NCBI GenBank assembly: GCA_002455425.1
Contig: DKKT01000047.1
Coordinates: 355-25,864 of the forward strand
Reading direction: 5' to 3'
DNA from: Chthonomonas sp. UBA6659
Lineage (GTDB): Bacteria > Armatimonadota > Fimbriimonadia > Fimbriimonadales > Fimbriimonadaceae
Length of the DNA: 25,510 nucleotides
Shown: in pieces, positions 7,296-15,680 of the stretch
Numbering within the stretch: position 1 is the stretch's first letter
Layout of the letters: each line of letters begins with the position of its first letter
Made by a program: the position numbers and the translations under genes
Notes under the pieces: model-generated
The model's database searches: none
What the model saw: only the letters and a program-made list of their open reading frames with translations
Told to the model about the DNA's origin: nothing

Positions 7296-8372
7296 GTGCG
7301 CATCGATCCCGCCCTGTTCCAGGAGAACGAGCGCCTCGCCCCGTCTCGAGACACCCGCGAGTTCCGTTCCGTCGGCAGGCTCGAATGCGAAAGCGGCGGC
7401 GTGCTCGAGGACGTCGTCGTCGCGTACGAGACCTGGGGAACGCTGAGCCCCAACGCAGATAACGCGGTCGTCATCTGCCACGCCCTCAGCGGTGATTCCC
7501 ACGCGATCGGCTGGTGGGACCGTGTCGTCGGACCCGGCAAGGCGATCGACACCGAGCGCTGGTTCGTGATCGGCACGAACGCCCTCGGCGGCTGCCAGGG
7601 CACGACCGGCCCTTCCTCGGGCGGGTCGGACGGGCGCCCGTTTGCGAGCCGCTTTCCCGTCGTCACCGTCGGCGACATGGTCGAGGTTCAGCAGCGGCTC
7701 GTCGCCGCGCTCGGGATCGAGCAGCTGCAGGCCGTGGCCGGAGGAAGCATGGGTGGGATGATGGCGCTCGAATGGACCTTGCGTAATCCGGGTCGGGTGC
7801 GCAAGGCGTGGATCACGGCGAGTTGCGCGGCCCACAACGCGCTCCAAATCGGATTCAACGAAACCGCTCGCCAAGCTGTGATGCGCGATCCGAAGTGGGC
7901 CGGCGGCGATTACGATCCCGCCGATCCACCGAATGCCGGTCTCGCGGTGGCTCGGATGGTCGGCCATCTGAGCTACCTGTCCGAAGTCAGCTTCGACCGC
8001 AAGTTTGGGCGGAACATTCAGGAGGGCCGCGACCAGTTCCAGGTCGAGTCGTATCTCAACTACCAGGGCGACAAATTCACGCACCGATTCGATGCCAACA
8101 GCTTGATCGTGCTCAGCCGGGCGATCGATCGGTACGAGCGAACGAGCTTGGTCGGCTCCGCGAGTGAGTACCTCTTCACCAGCTTCACCAGCGACACGCT
8201 CTACCCGTCCCACCAGAGCCGGCACCTCGATCGACTCGCGCGTGACGCCGGCTGCCCGTCGACGTGGCGCGAGATCGACCTACCCTTCGGTCACGATGCC
8301 TTCCTCCTCGACGGCGACATCCAAGGCGCCTGGGCACGGGCGTTCCTCGAAGGAACCGATGACGAAGCCTGA
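7296..8372 (+). CDS. metX: Homoserine O-acyltransferase (MetX family)
   Basis: The 358-residue cytoplasmic enzyme transfers an acyl group, usually acetyl from acetyl-CoA, to the homoserine hydroxyl in methionine synthesis. It is an alpha/beta hydrolase-fold protein with HALSGDSHA (about 62-70), GGCQGTTGPSSGG (98-110), the nucleophile S151 in AGGSMGGM, D300 in SFTSDTLYPS and H333 in PFGHDAFLLD, a complete catalytic triad. The length is normal for MetX. Acetyl versus succinyl donor cannot be settled by eye. The GTG start at 7296 has no SD but has a TACCCT 6 bases upstream. It begins a long co-directional run; a lipoprotein gene follows after 52 bases. Confidence 0.95.
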   Translation: MRIDPALFQENERLAPSRDTREFRSVGRLECESGGVLEDVVVAYETWGTLSPNADNAVVICHALSGDSHAIGWWDRVVGPGKAIDTERWFVIGTNALGGCQGTTGPSSGGSDGRPFASRFPVVTVGDMVEVQQRLVAALGIEQLQAVAGGSMGGMMALEWTLRNPGRVRKAWITASCAAHNALQIGFNETARQAVMRDPKWAGGDYDPADPPNAGLAVARMVGHLSYLSEVSFDRKFGRNIQEGRDQFQVESYLNYQGDKFTHRFDANSLIVLSRAIDRYERTSLVGSASEYLFTSFTSDTLYPSHQSRHLDRLARDAGCPSTWREIDLPFGHDAFLLDGDIQGAWARAFLEGTDDEA

Positions 8373-8424
8373 TGGTTGGGGTTTACTGGAACGAACCACG
8401 GGGAAGAGACCACAGGAGTTTGGA

Positions 8425-8967
8425 TTGAGGAAGAAATGGATCATGGGGATGATCGCGGTGCTCGCGATTGTCGCTGTCGGTTGTAGCAAGGGTTCGGACG
8501 AAGCCAAGGCAGGAGATGAGGCCAAAGAAGCCCCGCCCAAGGTCACTTCGACTCAGAAGATGGCGCCTGGGACCCCGGACGCGCCGAATGCGCTCGGCGA
8601 ATGGACCCCGCCCGCCGATCGAACTCCGAGCCAAAGCATGGAGGGGACCTACCAACTGCAGCCGTCCGAGCGACAGAAAGAGATCAATGCAACCCTCAGC
8701 AATCAGGGTCGCAAGCCGCTCGTCAGCATCCTGACGATCAAGGGCACCCGCTACGAGCTCGTGACGACCACCGAGCGCACGGCCACGACCGAGACGGGAA
8801 CCGCCAAGCAAGACGGCAAAAAGGTCGCGCTGGAACCGGATTCGGTCAAGATCGAAATGGACGGAAAGGCGAAAGAGGGCACGAACAAGCGGCCGTCGCA
8901 GTTCGAACTCGCGGAGAATGGCTTCGATCTCAAGCGCGACGACGGCGTCGTCTACACGCGCCGCTGA
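8425..8967 (+). CDS. Lipoprotein of unknown function
   Basis: From a TTG start with AGGAG 6 bases upstream, the 180-residue product begins MRKKWIMGMIAVLAIVAVGC, a lipoprotein signal with lipobox AVGC. A Lys/Glu/Ala/Pro-rich linker follows, then a soluble domain from about residue 73 (GTYQLQPSERQKEINATLS) with regular strands and a Thr-rich stretch (TTTERTATTETGT). A longer upstream reading exists but lies inside metX and lacks a signal peptide. I do not recognise the domain. The stop overlaps the surE ATG by one base (TGATG), so the two genes are co-translated. Anchoring would need Lgt, which is encoded downstream at 12645. Confidence 0.85.
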   Translation: MRKKWIMGMIAVLAIVAVGCSKGSDEAKAGDEAKEAPPKVTSTQKMAPGTPDAPNALGEWTPPADRTPSQSMEGTYQLQPSERQKEINATLSNQGRKPLVSILTIKGTRYELVTTTERTATTETGTAKQDGKKVALEPDSVKIEMDGKAKEGTNKRPSQFELAENGFDLKRDDGVVYTRR

Positions 8968-9809
8968 TGCGCATTCTGATCACGAATGACGACGGGATTC
9001 GAGCGGCTGGGCTCGCCGTCCTCGCGCGGGCCGCGCAGCATCTCGGCACGGTCAAGATCGTTGCTCCAGACCGGGAGCGGAGCGCGTGCTCGCACGGCAT
9101 GACGCTTCGCGACCCTCTTCGCGTGAAGCCGATCGACTGGGACGCGATCACCCAAGCCGCCCCTGAGGCCTACGGCATGGAGACGCCTTCGGGCTCGATC
9201 GAAGCCTATGAAGTCAACGGCCTCCCCGTCGACTGCGTGAACGTCGGCCTGACCGTGGCTTGGCCCGACGGCTGTGATTTGGTGCTGAGCGGCATCAACC
9301 ACGGTCCGAACCTCGGGTTCGACGTGACCTACTCCGGCACGGTCGGTGGCGCCATGGAGGGCGCGATCAACGGCGTGCGCTCGATCGCGGTTTCGATGGC
9401 GGTCTTCGTCGATGGAGCGCCCCTCCATTTTCGCACCGCGGCCCGCTGGCTCGAGGAGCGCCTGGAGACGATCGCGACGGCCCCGTGGGAACCGTTGACG
9501 TTCCTCAACGTGAACATCCCTGCGATCGCCTACGAGGAACTGCGGGGCGAACGCGTCGCCGTGATGGGGCGCCGGGTTTACGAAGACCGCCTGGAAGAGC
9601 GCAGCGATCCTTGGGGCCGGCCCTACTTTTGGCAGGGCGGTGTCGTCGCCATGAGCGCAGCCGATCAACCCGGAACCGACGTGCACGCGGTCAGCGAAGG
9701 GTTCGTTTCCCTCACGCCGATCTCGCTCGATTGGACGGCCTACGCTCTGAGCGACGCCCTCGAACGCTCGATGGCGGCGGCGCCCCGGCACCCAACCCCG
9801 AACGGCTAG
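8967..9809 (+). CDS. surE: 5'-nucleotidase SurE
   Basis: The 280-residue protein opens with MRILITNDDGIRAAGL; D8 and D9 with S39 (ERSACSHGMT) and N111 (LSGINHGPNLGFDV) are the known SurE metal ligands. The segment TYSGTVGGAMEGA is also diagnostic. SurE removes phosphate from nucleoside 5'- or 3'-monophosphates and is tied to stationary-phase survival. The ATG is coupled to the upstream lipoprotein by a one-base overlap. The stop codon TAG is also the first half of a TAGAAT element placed 6 bases before the next gene. Length and motif order are normal. Confidence 0.96.
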   Translation: MRILITNDDGIRAAGLAVLARAAQHLGTVKIVAPDRERSACSHGMTLRDPLRVKPIDWDAITQAAPEAYGMETPSGSIEAYEVNGLPVDCVNVGLTVAWPDGCDLVLSGINHGPNLGFDVTYSGTVGGAMEGAINGVRSIAVSMAVFVDGAPLHFRTAARWLEERLETIATAPWEPLTFLNVNIPAIAYEELRGERVAVMGRRVYEDRLEERSDPWGRPYFWQGGVVAMSAADQPGTDVHAVSEGFVSLTPISLDWTAYALSDALERSMAAAPRHPTPNG

Positions 9810-9812
9810 AAT
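9807..9812 (+). promoter_or_regulatory. -10-like TAGAAT, leaderless start of GH57 gene
   Basis: TAGAAT begins on the surE stop codon and ends exactly 6 bases before the ATG at 9819. No SD is present in the 9-base gap. Confidence 0.45.
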
Positions 9813-9818
9813 GAACCG

Positions 9819-11522
9819 ATGCCGGTCGGACGCTTTCTCCTTTGCCTTCACTCGCACATGCCTTACGTGTTGGCGCATGGGAAGTCGCCCCATGGAACGG
9901 ACTGGCTCTTCGAGTCGGCCGCGGAATGCTATCTGCCGATCCTGGATGCGCTCGATCGCTTGAGAAACCAGGGAATTCGGCCGCACTGGACGATCAACAT
10001 TTCGCCGGTCCTCGCCGAGCAGCTCGACGATCCCAGTTTCAAAGAAGGGTTCGCGGAGTACTGCCAAGAGAAGATCGACTGGGCGCTCCGTGACCAGGAG
10101 CAGTTCCGAGCCACAGGGCCGCTCTGGATGCAAGGCCTCGCCGCGATGTGGCAGCGTGTCTACACCAAGGCACTCGTCCAGTTCAAGCATCAGTGGGATC
10201 GCTCGATCTGCGAGGGCTTTCGCTTCTTCCAGGAGGAAGGGGCGATCGAGATCATCACCTGCGGTGCGACCCACGGCTACTTTCCGCTGCTCGGCACCGA
10301 CGAGTCGGTCCAAGCGCAGATCAAACTCGGCGTCGAAAGCTACCGGAAGCGGTTCGGGCGCCAGCCGCGCGGGATCTGGCTCCCGGAGTGCGCGTATCGA
10401 CCTGCCTACGATTGGAAGTCGCCGGTCGGTCAAGATGAAGTCGCTTGGCCGCGAAAAGCGGTGGACGAACTCCTGGTCGAGAACGGCATCGAGTACTTCT
10501 TCGTCGACAGCCACATGATCCGAGGCGGCGAGCCGCTCGGGACGTACGGGGCTCAGTTCCCGCAACTCGCCGAACTCTTCGCGCGGAGCTCGAAGCTCTT
10601 CACCCCGCCGACGGAGTTTCGAAGTGAGTACGAGCACTACGTGCTGCCGACCGGCGCGACGATCTTCGCCCGCGACCCGAACACGACCGCCCGGGTTTGG
10701 TCGGGAGAAGTCGGCTACCCCGGCGACGAGTGGTATCTGGAGTTCCACAAGCAGCTCTACCCGGGGCGCCACCGCTACTGGCGGATCAGCCCGAACAAGG
10801 CGGACCTCGGGGCCAAGCAGCCGTACGATCCGTGGCGCGCGTACGAGAACATCGCCCACCACGCCGAGGACTTCGTCCGGTTGGTCAAGGGCGTTCTCGC
10901 GAACTACAAAGGCGTTGCCGACCGAACCGGGACCCTCGTCGCGATGTACGACACCGAACTGTTCGGGCATTGGTGGTGGGAAGGGCCGGAGTTCCTCTAC
11001 GAGGTCGCGAAGCTGATGCACGCGGACCCCGATCTCCAGCCCGTCACCGGCGGCGAATTGCTCGACGAGGAGCCGGCGCGACACATGATCACGATGCCCG
11101 AAGGGTCCTGGGGCGAGGGCGGCTACCACTACATCTGGATCAACCAGGACAACCACTGGACCTGGGAGCGGCTGTACCCGGCACAGCGCAAGATGCGCCA
11201 GATGGCGCGGGAGTACGCCGGTGGCCCCGCCAACCGGGTCGTGCTCCAGGCCGCCCGCGAACTCCTGATGGCCGAAGCGAGCGACTGGCAGTTTCTGATC
11301 TCCACCTGGGCCGCGCGGGACTACGCCGAGGTGCGATTCGACGACCATGTCGAGCGCTTCGAACGTCTGGCAGAAATGGCGGACCGTGTCCATATCGGCG
11401 GGAAGTTGACCGCCTCGGAGATCGCGTTCCTCGAAGATTGCGAGAGCAAAGATGCCGCGTTCGCCGATCTGGACCTGTCGTATTGGGCGGCGCTGGATCG
11501 TCCGGTCGCCGTCACCCGTTGA
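9819..11522 (+). CDS. GH57 family glycosidase, probable 1,4-alpha-glucan branching enzyme
   Basis: The 567-residue protein has the GH57 N-terminal motif FLLCLHSHMPYV (about 7-17), the segment CGATHGYFPLL (148-158), the nucleophile E190 in RGIWLPECAYRP, and the general acid D378 in MYDTELFGHWWWEGPEFL. A helical C-terminal domain follows, with WQFLISTWAARDYA. This order and the length fit the GH57/DUF1957 branching enzymes (TTHA1902/TK1436 type), which form alpha-1,6 branches in glycogen. The role in cytosolic glycogen synthesis is inferred from family knowledge; no other glycogen gene is adjacent. It lies 9 bases after surE and 14 before a lipoprotein gene. Confidence 0.92.
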   Translation: MPVGRFLLCLHSHMPYVLAHGKSPHGTDWLFESAAECYLPILDALDRLRNQGIRPHWTINISPVLAEQLDDPSFKEGFAEYCQEKIDWALRDQEQFRATGPLWMQGLAAMWQRVYTKALVQFKHQWDRSICEGFRFFQEEGAIEIITCGATHGYFPLLGTDESVQAQIKLGVESYRKRFGRQPRGIWLPECAYRPAYDWKSPVGQDEVAWPRKAVDELLVENGIEYFFVDSHMIRGGEPLGTYGAQFPQLAELFARSSKLFTPPTEFRSEYEHYVLPTGATIFARDPNTTARVWSGEVGYPGDEWYLEFHKQLYPGRHRYWRISPNKADLGAKQPYDPWRAYENIAHHAEDFVRLVKGVLANYKGVADRTGTLVAMYDTELFGHWWWEGPEFLYEVAKLMHADPDLQPVTGGELLDEEPARHMITMPEGSWGEGGYHYIWINQDNHWTWERLYPAQRKMRQMAREYAGGPANRVVLQAARELLMAEASDWQFLISTWAARDYAEVRFDDHVERFERLAEMADRVHIGGKLTASEIAFLEDCESKDAAFADLDLSYWAALDRPVAVTR

Positions 11523-11536
11523 ACAAGTCGAGAGAG

Positions 11537-12493
11537 ATGAAGACCACCCCATTCTTGCTTGCCGTTGCCGTCGTCGCCATCGTCCTCGCGGCGGGAGGAT
11601 GCGGTCCGAAGGAGCCCTCGTCGGGCACCGCCTCGGGTCCGATCGCCCAGAACGACGCACAGGGGAAAGCCGATCCGGGGATGGTCGGTGGCGAAACGGC
11701 TGGAAGCGAACCAGGCTCTCAATCCCCGAAAGCGGACCCCTCGAAACCCGGTGAGCCGAAGGGCGCCTCGCCCGATAAGCCGAAAGCAAACTCGCCGGAC
11801 AGCCCGCCGCCGAAGCCGAACATCCAGGTCGTGCCTCCCAAGACCAGTGGCTGGGGCGCGACGACCCTGACCCTTCCCGCCCTCGGCAAGAAGATCGACC
11901 AAACCATGGCCGGGAGCAAAAAGCTCTACGGCGAGGCGACGCTCTACGTCGACAACGGCGAACTCGCAGGCTCGGTCAACAGCACGATCCAGGTCAAGGA
12001 TCGCACCAAGTACAGCATCGAATACCACCTGCCCAAGGACCCGACGACCACGAACAAGCTCGTCGGCAACGGAACGAAACGGGTGATGTTCGAGGACGAC
12101 AAGTGGACGCCACAGCCCAAAACCTCGGTCGAGGTCGACACCTGGCTCCAGACGTTTCCGCGGGAGATCTTCGCGGGGGTGACCGAGCTTGGGACGCCTT
12201 GGACCCAACTCCTCGAAGAGCTCTCGGCTGGCAAGGGCGGATTCAAGGCACAAGTCGAAGAACGAACCGTGAAGTCGCCGGAAGGCACCAAACGGTACTT
12301 CCGGGTCGTGGCCACTCGGGGAGGCGAAAATCCCGCCGAGTTCGAAGCACGCTTCGATGCCGACCACTTCCTCCCACTGGCCGTACGCGTTGTCGACAGC
12401 CGAAACGGGAAAACGATCAAGTCCCAGTGGCAGGCCCGGTGGACCTGGACCAAGCCGCTCGACGACAAGGCTTTCGCCATCCCAGGGAGCTGA
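11537..12493 (+). CDS. Lipoprotein with LolA-like domain
   Basis: The 318-residue product starts MKTTPFLLAVAVVAIVLAAG with the lipobox cysteine soon after (GGC). Residues of about 30-95 form a Pro/Lys/Ser/Gly-rich linker. The rest resembles LolA/RseB-like half-barrels: a start with TMAGSKKLYGEATLYVDNGE, alternating strands, and a last strand pair FLPLAVRVVDSRNGKTI ending WTWTKPLDDKAFAIP, the way LolA-type domains finish. LolA-like domains bind lipid or lipoprotein acyl chains in the periplasm; this assignment is tentative and based on pattern only. The start ATG has only a weak purine stretch (GAGAGAG) before it. The next feature is tRNA-Thr. Confidence 0.82.
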   Translation: MKTTPFLLAVAVVAIVLAAGGCGPKEPSSGTASGPIAQNDAQGKADPGMVGGETAGSEPGSQSPKADPSKPGEPKGASPDKPKANSPDSPPPKPNIQVVPPKTSGWGATTLTLPALGKKIDQTMAGSKKLYGEATLYVDNGELAGSVNSTIQVKDRTKYSIEYHLPKDPTTTNKLVGNGTKRVMFEDDKWTPQPKTSVEVDTWLQTFPREIFAGVTELGTPWTQLLEELSAGKGGFKAQVEERTVKSPEGTKRYFRVVATRGGENPAEFEARFDADHFLPLAVRVVDSRNGKTIKSQWQARWTWTKPLDDKAFAIPGS

Positions 12494-12501
12494 AGGTCCC
12501 T

Positions 12502-12522
12502 CCAAATCGCAGACGGATTTGG
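12502..12522 (+). other. Short hairpin before tRNA-Thr
   Basis: CCAAATC (12502-12508) pairs with GATTTGG (12516-12522 region) across a short loop, after the lipoprotein stop. It may end the upstream transcript; there is no real U-tract, so support is weak. Confidence 0.3.
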
Positions 12523-12523
12523 C

Positions 12524-12529
12524 CATAAT
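12524..12529 (+). promoter_or_regulatory. -10-like CATAAT before tRNA-Thr
   Basis: CATAAT ends 10 bases before the mature tRNA 5' end, a normal position for a tRNA promoter with a short leader. A matching -35 is not clear. Confidence 0.45.
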
Positions 12530-12539
12530 ATCCCGGTCC

Positions 12540-12614
12540 GCCGACGTAGCTCAGAGGTAGAGCAACGGTTTCGTAAACCGTGGGTCAGGGGTTCGACTCC
12601 CCTCGTCGGCTCCA
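12540..12614 (+). tRNA. tRNA-Thr (anticodon CGT), CCA encoded
   Basis: The cloverleaf is complete: acceptor GCCGACG pairs with CGTCGGC; the D stem is GCTC/GAGC around AGAGGTA; the anticodon stem ACGGT/ACCGT encloses TTCGTAA, giving anticodon CGT and decoding ACG; the T arm is GGGG TTCGACT CCCC. The discriminator is T and CCA follows in the DNA. ACG is expected to be a favoured Thr codon in this GC-rich genome. Confidence 0.97.
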
Positions 12615-12632
12615 GCCCCTCTCTCCGCGCCA

Positions 12633-12638
12633 TACTCT
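12633..12638 (+). promoter_or_regulatory. -10-like TACTCT, leaderless start of lgt
   Basis: TACTCT ends exactly 6 bases before the lgt ATG at 12645, which has no SD. An overlapping CATACT (12631-12636) is the alternative hexamer. Confidence 0.4.
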
Positions 12639-12644
12639 GACGGC

Positions 12645-13442
12645 ATGCATCCGATTCTCTTCAAGATCGGCAGCTTCGAAGTCCGCTCGTACGGAGTCCT
12701 GCTCGTCATCGGCGTATTGATCGCCACATGGATGGCGACCAAACGCGCCGCACGCTACGATATCGACCCCAAACGGCTTTGGGACGTCGTCGTCTGGATC
12801 GTCATCGTCGGCGTGCTCATGGCCCGCGTGACGTACATTGCCCAGGAGTGGGATTACTTCAGCGAACACCGCGAGGAGCTGTTCTCGTTCAAGTTCGATG
12901 GTCTGACGAGCTTCGGCGGTGTGATCGGCGGCCTTCTGGTGGCCCTTGTTTGGTGCAAACGCACAAAGGCGCCACCTCTGGCCCTCCTGGATACCCTCTC
13001 GGTTCCGTTTCTGATCGGCAACGCGATCGGACGGGTCGGATGCTTGCTCAACGGTTGCTGCTTCGGCCACCCGACGACACTGCCTTGGGCGGTCCGGGTC
13101 GAGGGCACGGTCGGTCTCCACCATCCCGCCCAGATTTACGAGTCCTTCTTCGGGATTGCCTCAGCCCTGATCCTGATCGGGATCGAGCGTCGATGGCGGC
13201 TCCACCTGGGCCAGTCGATTGCGCTCATGTTCGTGCTCTTCGGTCTCAGCCGATTCGCGTATGAGTTCTGGCGGGCCGGCACGGCCGAGCAGGTCCGCGA
13301 GGGCTTCGCCAGCTCGACCTACCTCGGATCGCTCCCGATCACCCAAGCGCAGGTTGCGGCGCTCGTGATCGCCGCGTTCGGGGTGGTCGGAGTGATCGTC
13401 TTCGGACGGCGTCAACCCCGAGTCGAAGCGAGCGCAGCGTGA
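12645..13442 (+). CDS. lgt: Prolipoprotein diacylglyceryl transferase
   Basis: The 265-residue polytopic inner-membrane enzyme attaches diacylglycerol from phosphatidylglycerol to the lipobox cysteine of prolipoproteins. The Lgt signature is present as GNAIGRVGCLLNGCCFGHPT, followed by HHPAQIYESFFG, another conserved block. The N-terminus (HPILFKIGSFEVRSYGVLLV) and about seven hydrophobic segments match the family, as does the length. Its stop overlaps the GTG of the next gene by four bases (GTGA), so lgt and the kinase are co-translated. Three lipoprotein genes in this window are natural clients. Confidence 0.97.
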   Translation: MHPILFKIGSFEVRSYGVLLVIGVLIATWMATKRAARYDIDPKRLWDVVVWIVIVGVLMARVTYIAQEWDYFSEHREELFSFKFDGLTSFGGVIGGLLVALVWCKRTKAPPLALLDTLSVPFLIGNAIGRVGCLLNGCCFGHPTTLPWAVRVEGTVGLHHPAQIYESFFGIASALILIGIERRWRLHLGQSIALMFVLFGLSRFAYEFWRAGTAEQVREGFASSTYLGSLPITQAQVAALVIAAFGVVGVIVFGRRQPRVEASAA

Positions 13443-14419
13443 CGTACGGTGACCTCCTCGTCCGCTTCGCCGGGTTGCGTGCGCTCGTCGTCGGTGATGT
13501 CATGCTCGACGCCTACATCTTCGGCAATGCGACGCGGATCAGCCCCGAAGCTCCGGTGATGGTCGTTCGCGAGACCGGCAGCCGCGCCGTACCCGGTGGC
13601 GCGGCCAACGTCGCCCTCAATCTCCAGGCGCTCGGCGCGCAAGCAGAAGTCACCGGCGTCGTCGGCGACGACGCCGAAGGCGCCCACCTGCTCCAGGCCA
13701 TCCGTGATCGCGGGGTCGGAGCCGGCGGGATCGTCGTCGATCCGACCCGCCCGACGACGACGAAGACGCGGGTCGTGGCGGATCATGCGCACCAAGTGTT
13801 GCGAATCGACCGCGAGACCCACCTCGCCCTTACCGACGCCACGGCGTCGCAGTTGACCAGCGTGGCCAACGAACTCGCGACGAACAGCGACGTCGTCGTC
13901 CTCTCGGACTACCAGAAAGGAGCGCTCGGCTCCGGCGTGGCGCGCGCGGTCATCGCGGCGGCCAAGAATCGCGGCACCCCGGTCGTCGCCAATCCGAAGC
14001 CGGCCGGCGCGGCCGAGTTCGTTGGGGCGCAGCTTCTGAGCTTCAATCGGGTCGAGGCGAATGCCCTCTTCTCGGGGTTCGAGGTGAACCGTGAATCGGC
14101 CCTCGATGCGGCCCAGTATCTCGCCGAGCGTCTCGGCGTCGAGACGGTGCTCATCACCCTCGGTGAACAAGGAATGGCCGCCGCCGGCACGCACGGCCGG
14201 TTCCTCGTCGACGCAAGGCGGGTGGAAGTCTACGACACCGCCGGTGCCGGGGATACGGTGATCGCCACGGTCGCTCTCGGGATGGCAACCTTGGGGCCTC
14301 GACCGGAAGTGTTCGAATTGGCGGCGGCGACCAGCGCACGCGTCGTGCGTCATGTCGGGGTTGCGACACCCTCCACGGAGGATCTCGCCGAACTCAGCCG
14401 GGCATCGATCGGGAGCTGA
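13439..14419 (+). CDS. rfaE1: PfkB-family kinase, probable D-glycero-beta-D-manno-heptose-7-phosphate kinase
   Basis: The 326-residue protein matches the N-terminal kinase domain of HldE/RfaE: VVGDVMLDAYIFGNATRISP (about 17-35), EAPVMVV, PGGAANVALNLQALGA (52-67) and the PfkB signature DTAGAGDT (266-273) with catalytic D272. It phosphorylates heptose-7-phosphate at C1 on the way to ADP-heptose for the LPS inner core. The nucleotidyltransferase half of HldE is absent, so this is the stand-alone RfaE1 form and a separate RfaE2 is expected elsewhere. It starts on GTG, coupled to lgt. A PfkB sugar kinase of another specificity is the main alternative. Confidence 0.9.
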   Translation: MTYGDLLVRFAGLRALVVGDVMLDAYIFGNATRISPEAPVMVVRETGSRAVPGGAANVALNLQALGAQAEVTGVVGDDAEGAHLLQAIRDRGVGAGGIVVDPTRPTTTKTRVVADHAHQVLRIDRETHLALTDATASQLTSVANELATNSDVVVLSDYQKGALGSGVARAVIAAAKNRGTPVVANPKPAGAAEFVGAQLLSFNRVEANALFSGFEVNRESALDAAQYLAERLGVETVLITLGEQGMAAAGTHGRFLVDARRVEVYDTAGAGDTVIATVALGMATLGPRPEVFELAAATSARVVRHVGVATPSTEDLAELSRASIGS

Positions 14420-14463
14420 GGGGTATCCTGAAAGTTCGATTCTGAGGAAGAGATACCGACTTT

Positions 14464-14778
14464 ATGCGAATCCGAAACAAAGAACTGCGCAAGCGCTGGC
14501 ATCGAAAGGAGCAGCGCATCAAGGAGCTTCGCCAGGAAGCCATGAAGGCTGCGGCCGATAACAAGACGGCACCGAAGCCCAAGCCGGCGGCCAAGCCCGC
14601 CGCCGAGGCCAAGCCGAAGAAAGCCGCCGCGGCCCCGAAGGCCGAAGGCGAAAAGCCGAAACGCGCCCCGGCCAAGAAGAAGGCGGAAGAAACGACACCG
14701 GCTGCGGTCGCCGAAGCGGCCGCCGAACCGGCCGTCGAGGTTGCGAGCGAATCTCCCGCCGAAGCTCCAACGGAGTAG
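14464..14778 (+). CDS. Small Lys/Ala/Pro-rich basic protein
   Basis: The 104-residue protein has a very basic helical N-terminus, MRIRNKELRKRWHRKEQRIK, followed by a low-complexity Lys/Ala/Pro tract (about 37-75, with repeated AKP and PKPAA units) and an acidic Ala/Glu/Thr tail. The composition recalls histone H1-like or ribosome/RNA-associated proteins of GC-rich bacteria, but no family is certain. The charge is sharply split: basic front, acidic end. The only SD-like sequence (GAGGAAGAG) is about 11-19 bases upstream, farther than usual. It follows the rfaE1 gene by 44 bases and a hairpin lies after its stop. Nucleic-acid binding is inference. Confidence 0.8.
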   Translation: MRIRNKELRKRWHRKEQRIKELRQEAMKAAADNKTAPKPKPAAKPAAEAKPKKAAAAPKAEGEKPKRAPAKKKAEETTPAAVAEAAAEPAVEVASESPAEAPTE

Positions 14779-14801
14779 TCCCCCACCCGATCCGTCCTCA
14801 A

Positions 14802-14836
14802 CGACTTCTCCTCCCGGGGGGAGAAAGTCGCTCTTT
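14802..14836 (+). terminator. Probable terminator after the basic-protein gene
   Basis: CGACTT (14802-14807) pairs with AAGTCG (14825-14830), and CTCC (14808-14811) with GGAG (14820-14823) across one bulged A. CTCTTT follows. It would end the lgt/rfaE1/basic-protein transcript. Confidence 0.5.
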
Positions 14837-15031
14837 GGGGTCACTGAGCGAAGCGAACCGAGTGAGGGGCATCCCGGCCCAGCCCGCATGGGAGGCCTCC
14901 TCAGACGGGAGTCGATGGCGAGCCTCAAAAGTCGTCCCGACAAAGGTCCCGGCTGACTCAACTTTTTCGCGATTCCATCGTCATGCCTCGTCGGCATCGC
15001 GCGTTGCCTTCCACTATCGAGGAGGCAAATC

Positions 15032-15673
15032 ATGTTCGTTAAAGGAAAGGGGCTGTTGGCTCTGGCCGCTATCGCTCTCATCGGGAGCGGGGCGCACGCC
15101 CAGGTCGTCGCATCGTCGGGGGTCACCGCGACCGTGCCAACCGACGTCAGGCCAGGCGCCCAAGAAGACAACTCGACCGCGTGGTTGATGATCGAATCGG
15201 CACTCGCGCCAGGGGCGGCGTTCACGGTCGACACCGCCACCACAGGACTGTTCGACGAACCGTCCGATTTGGCTGCGCCCGCATCGGTCACCTCAAGCGC
15301 GCCGGTCCAGAGCTTCTTGCTCTGGTCCGATCGGCTGGGAGCGACCGGCAGTACTGCCTACGTCGGATATCTCGAATTCGCGAACCCGATCGTCGGTGTC
15401 GCCGTTCGGTCGGCGACGCTCGATCTGACGGACGTCTTCGGCGCTCCTGGCGTGACGTACCCCGGCGGGGTCGTGGGACGCGGATCCGAACTGTCCCCCA
15501 CCGTCGAGTCGTTCCAGATCTCGGCCGACCGCAAGCGGCTCGACTTCCAGTTCAGGACGTTCAACGTCGTCGACGAGATCCGCATCTTTGCGACGGTGCC
15601 GGAGCCGGTATCGGCGTTCGTCCTCTTGGTCGGTCTCGGTGCGGTGGTCGCGCGGCGGTTTCGACGGAGCTGA
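15032..15673 (+). CDS. PEP-CTERM sorting domain protein
   Basis: The 213-residue secreted protein has a signal peptide (MFVKGKGLLALAAIALIGSG, cleaved near AHAQ) and a C-terminal PEP-CTERM signal: VPEP, a hydrophobic segment (about 195-207) and a basic RRFRRS end. The middle is a Val/Ser/Thr-rich, probably beta-sandwich domain without a motif I recognise. GGAGG lies 6 bases before the ATG, a strong SD, as in the other PEP-CTERM gene here. It is monocistronic, with a 253-base upstream gap that shows a terminator at its left and no clear promoter, and a dyad terminator downstream. Confidence 0.92.
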   Translation: MFVKGKGLLALAAIALIGSGAHAQVVASSGVTATVPTDVRPGAQEDNSTAWLMIESALAPGAAFTVDTATTGLFDEPSDLAAPASVTSSAPVQSFLLWSDRLGATGSTAYVGYLEFANPIVGVAVRSATLDLTDVFGAPGVTYPGGVVGRGSELSPTVESFQISADRKRLDFQFRTFNVVDEIRIFATVPEPVSAFVLLVGLGAVVARRFRRS

Positions 15674-15680
15674 AGTCCCC

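Noticed and set aside
8164..8424. N-terminal extension of the lipoprotein gene at 8425
   Set aside because: It lies within metX in another frame and would bury the lipoprotein signal; the TTG at 8425 has a good SD.
8952..11789. 945-residue open frame on the minus strand
   Set aside because: It lies opposite surE and the GH57 gene, both with intact catalytic motifs. Its Arg/Asp/Val-rich translation has no domain, signal or motif; it is a GC-rich antisense shadow.
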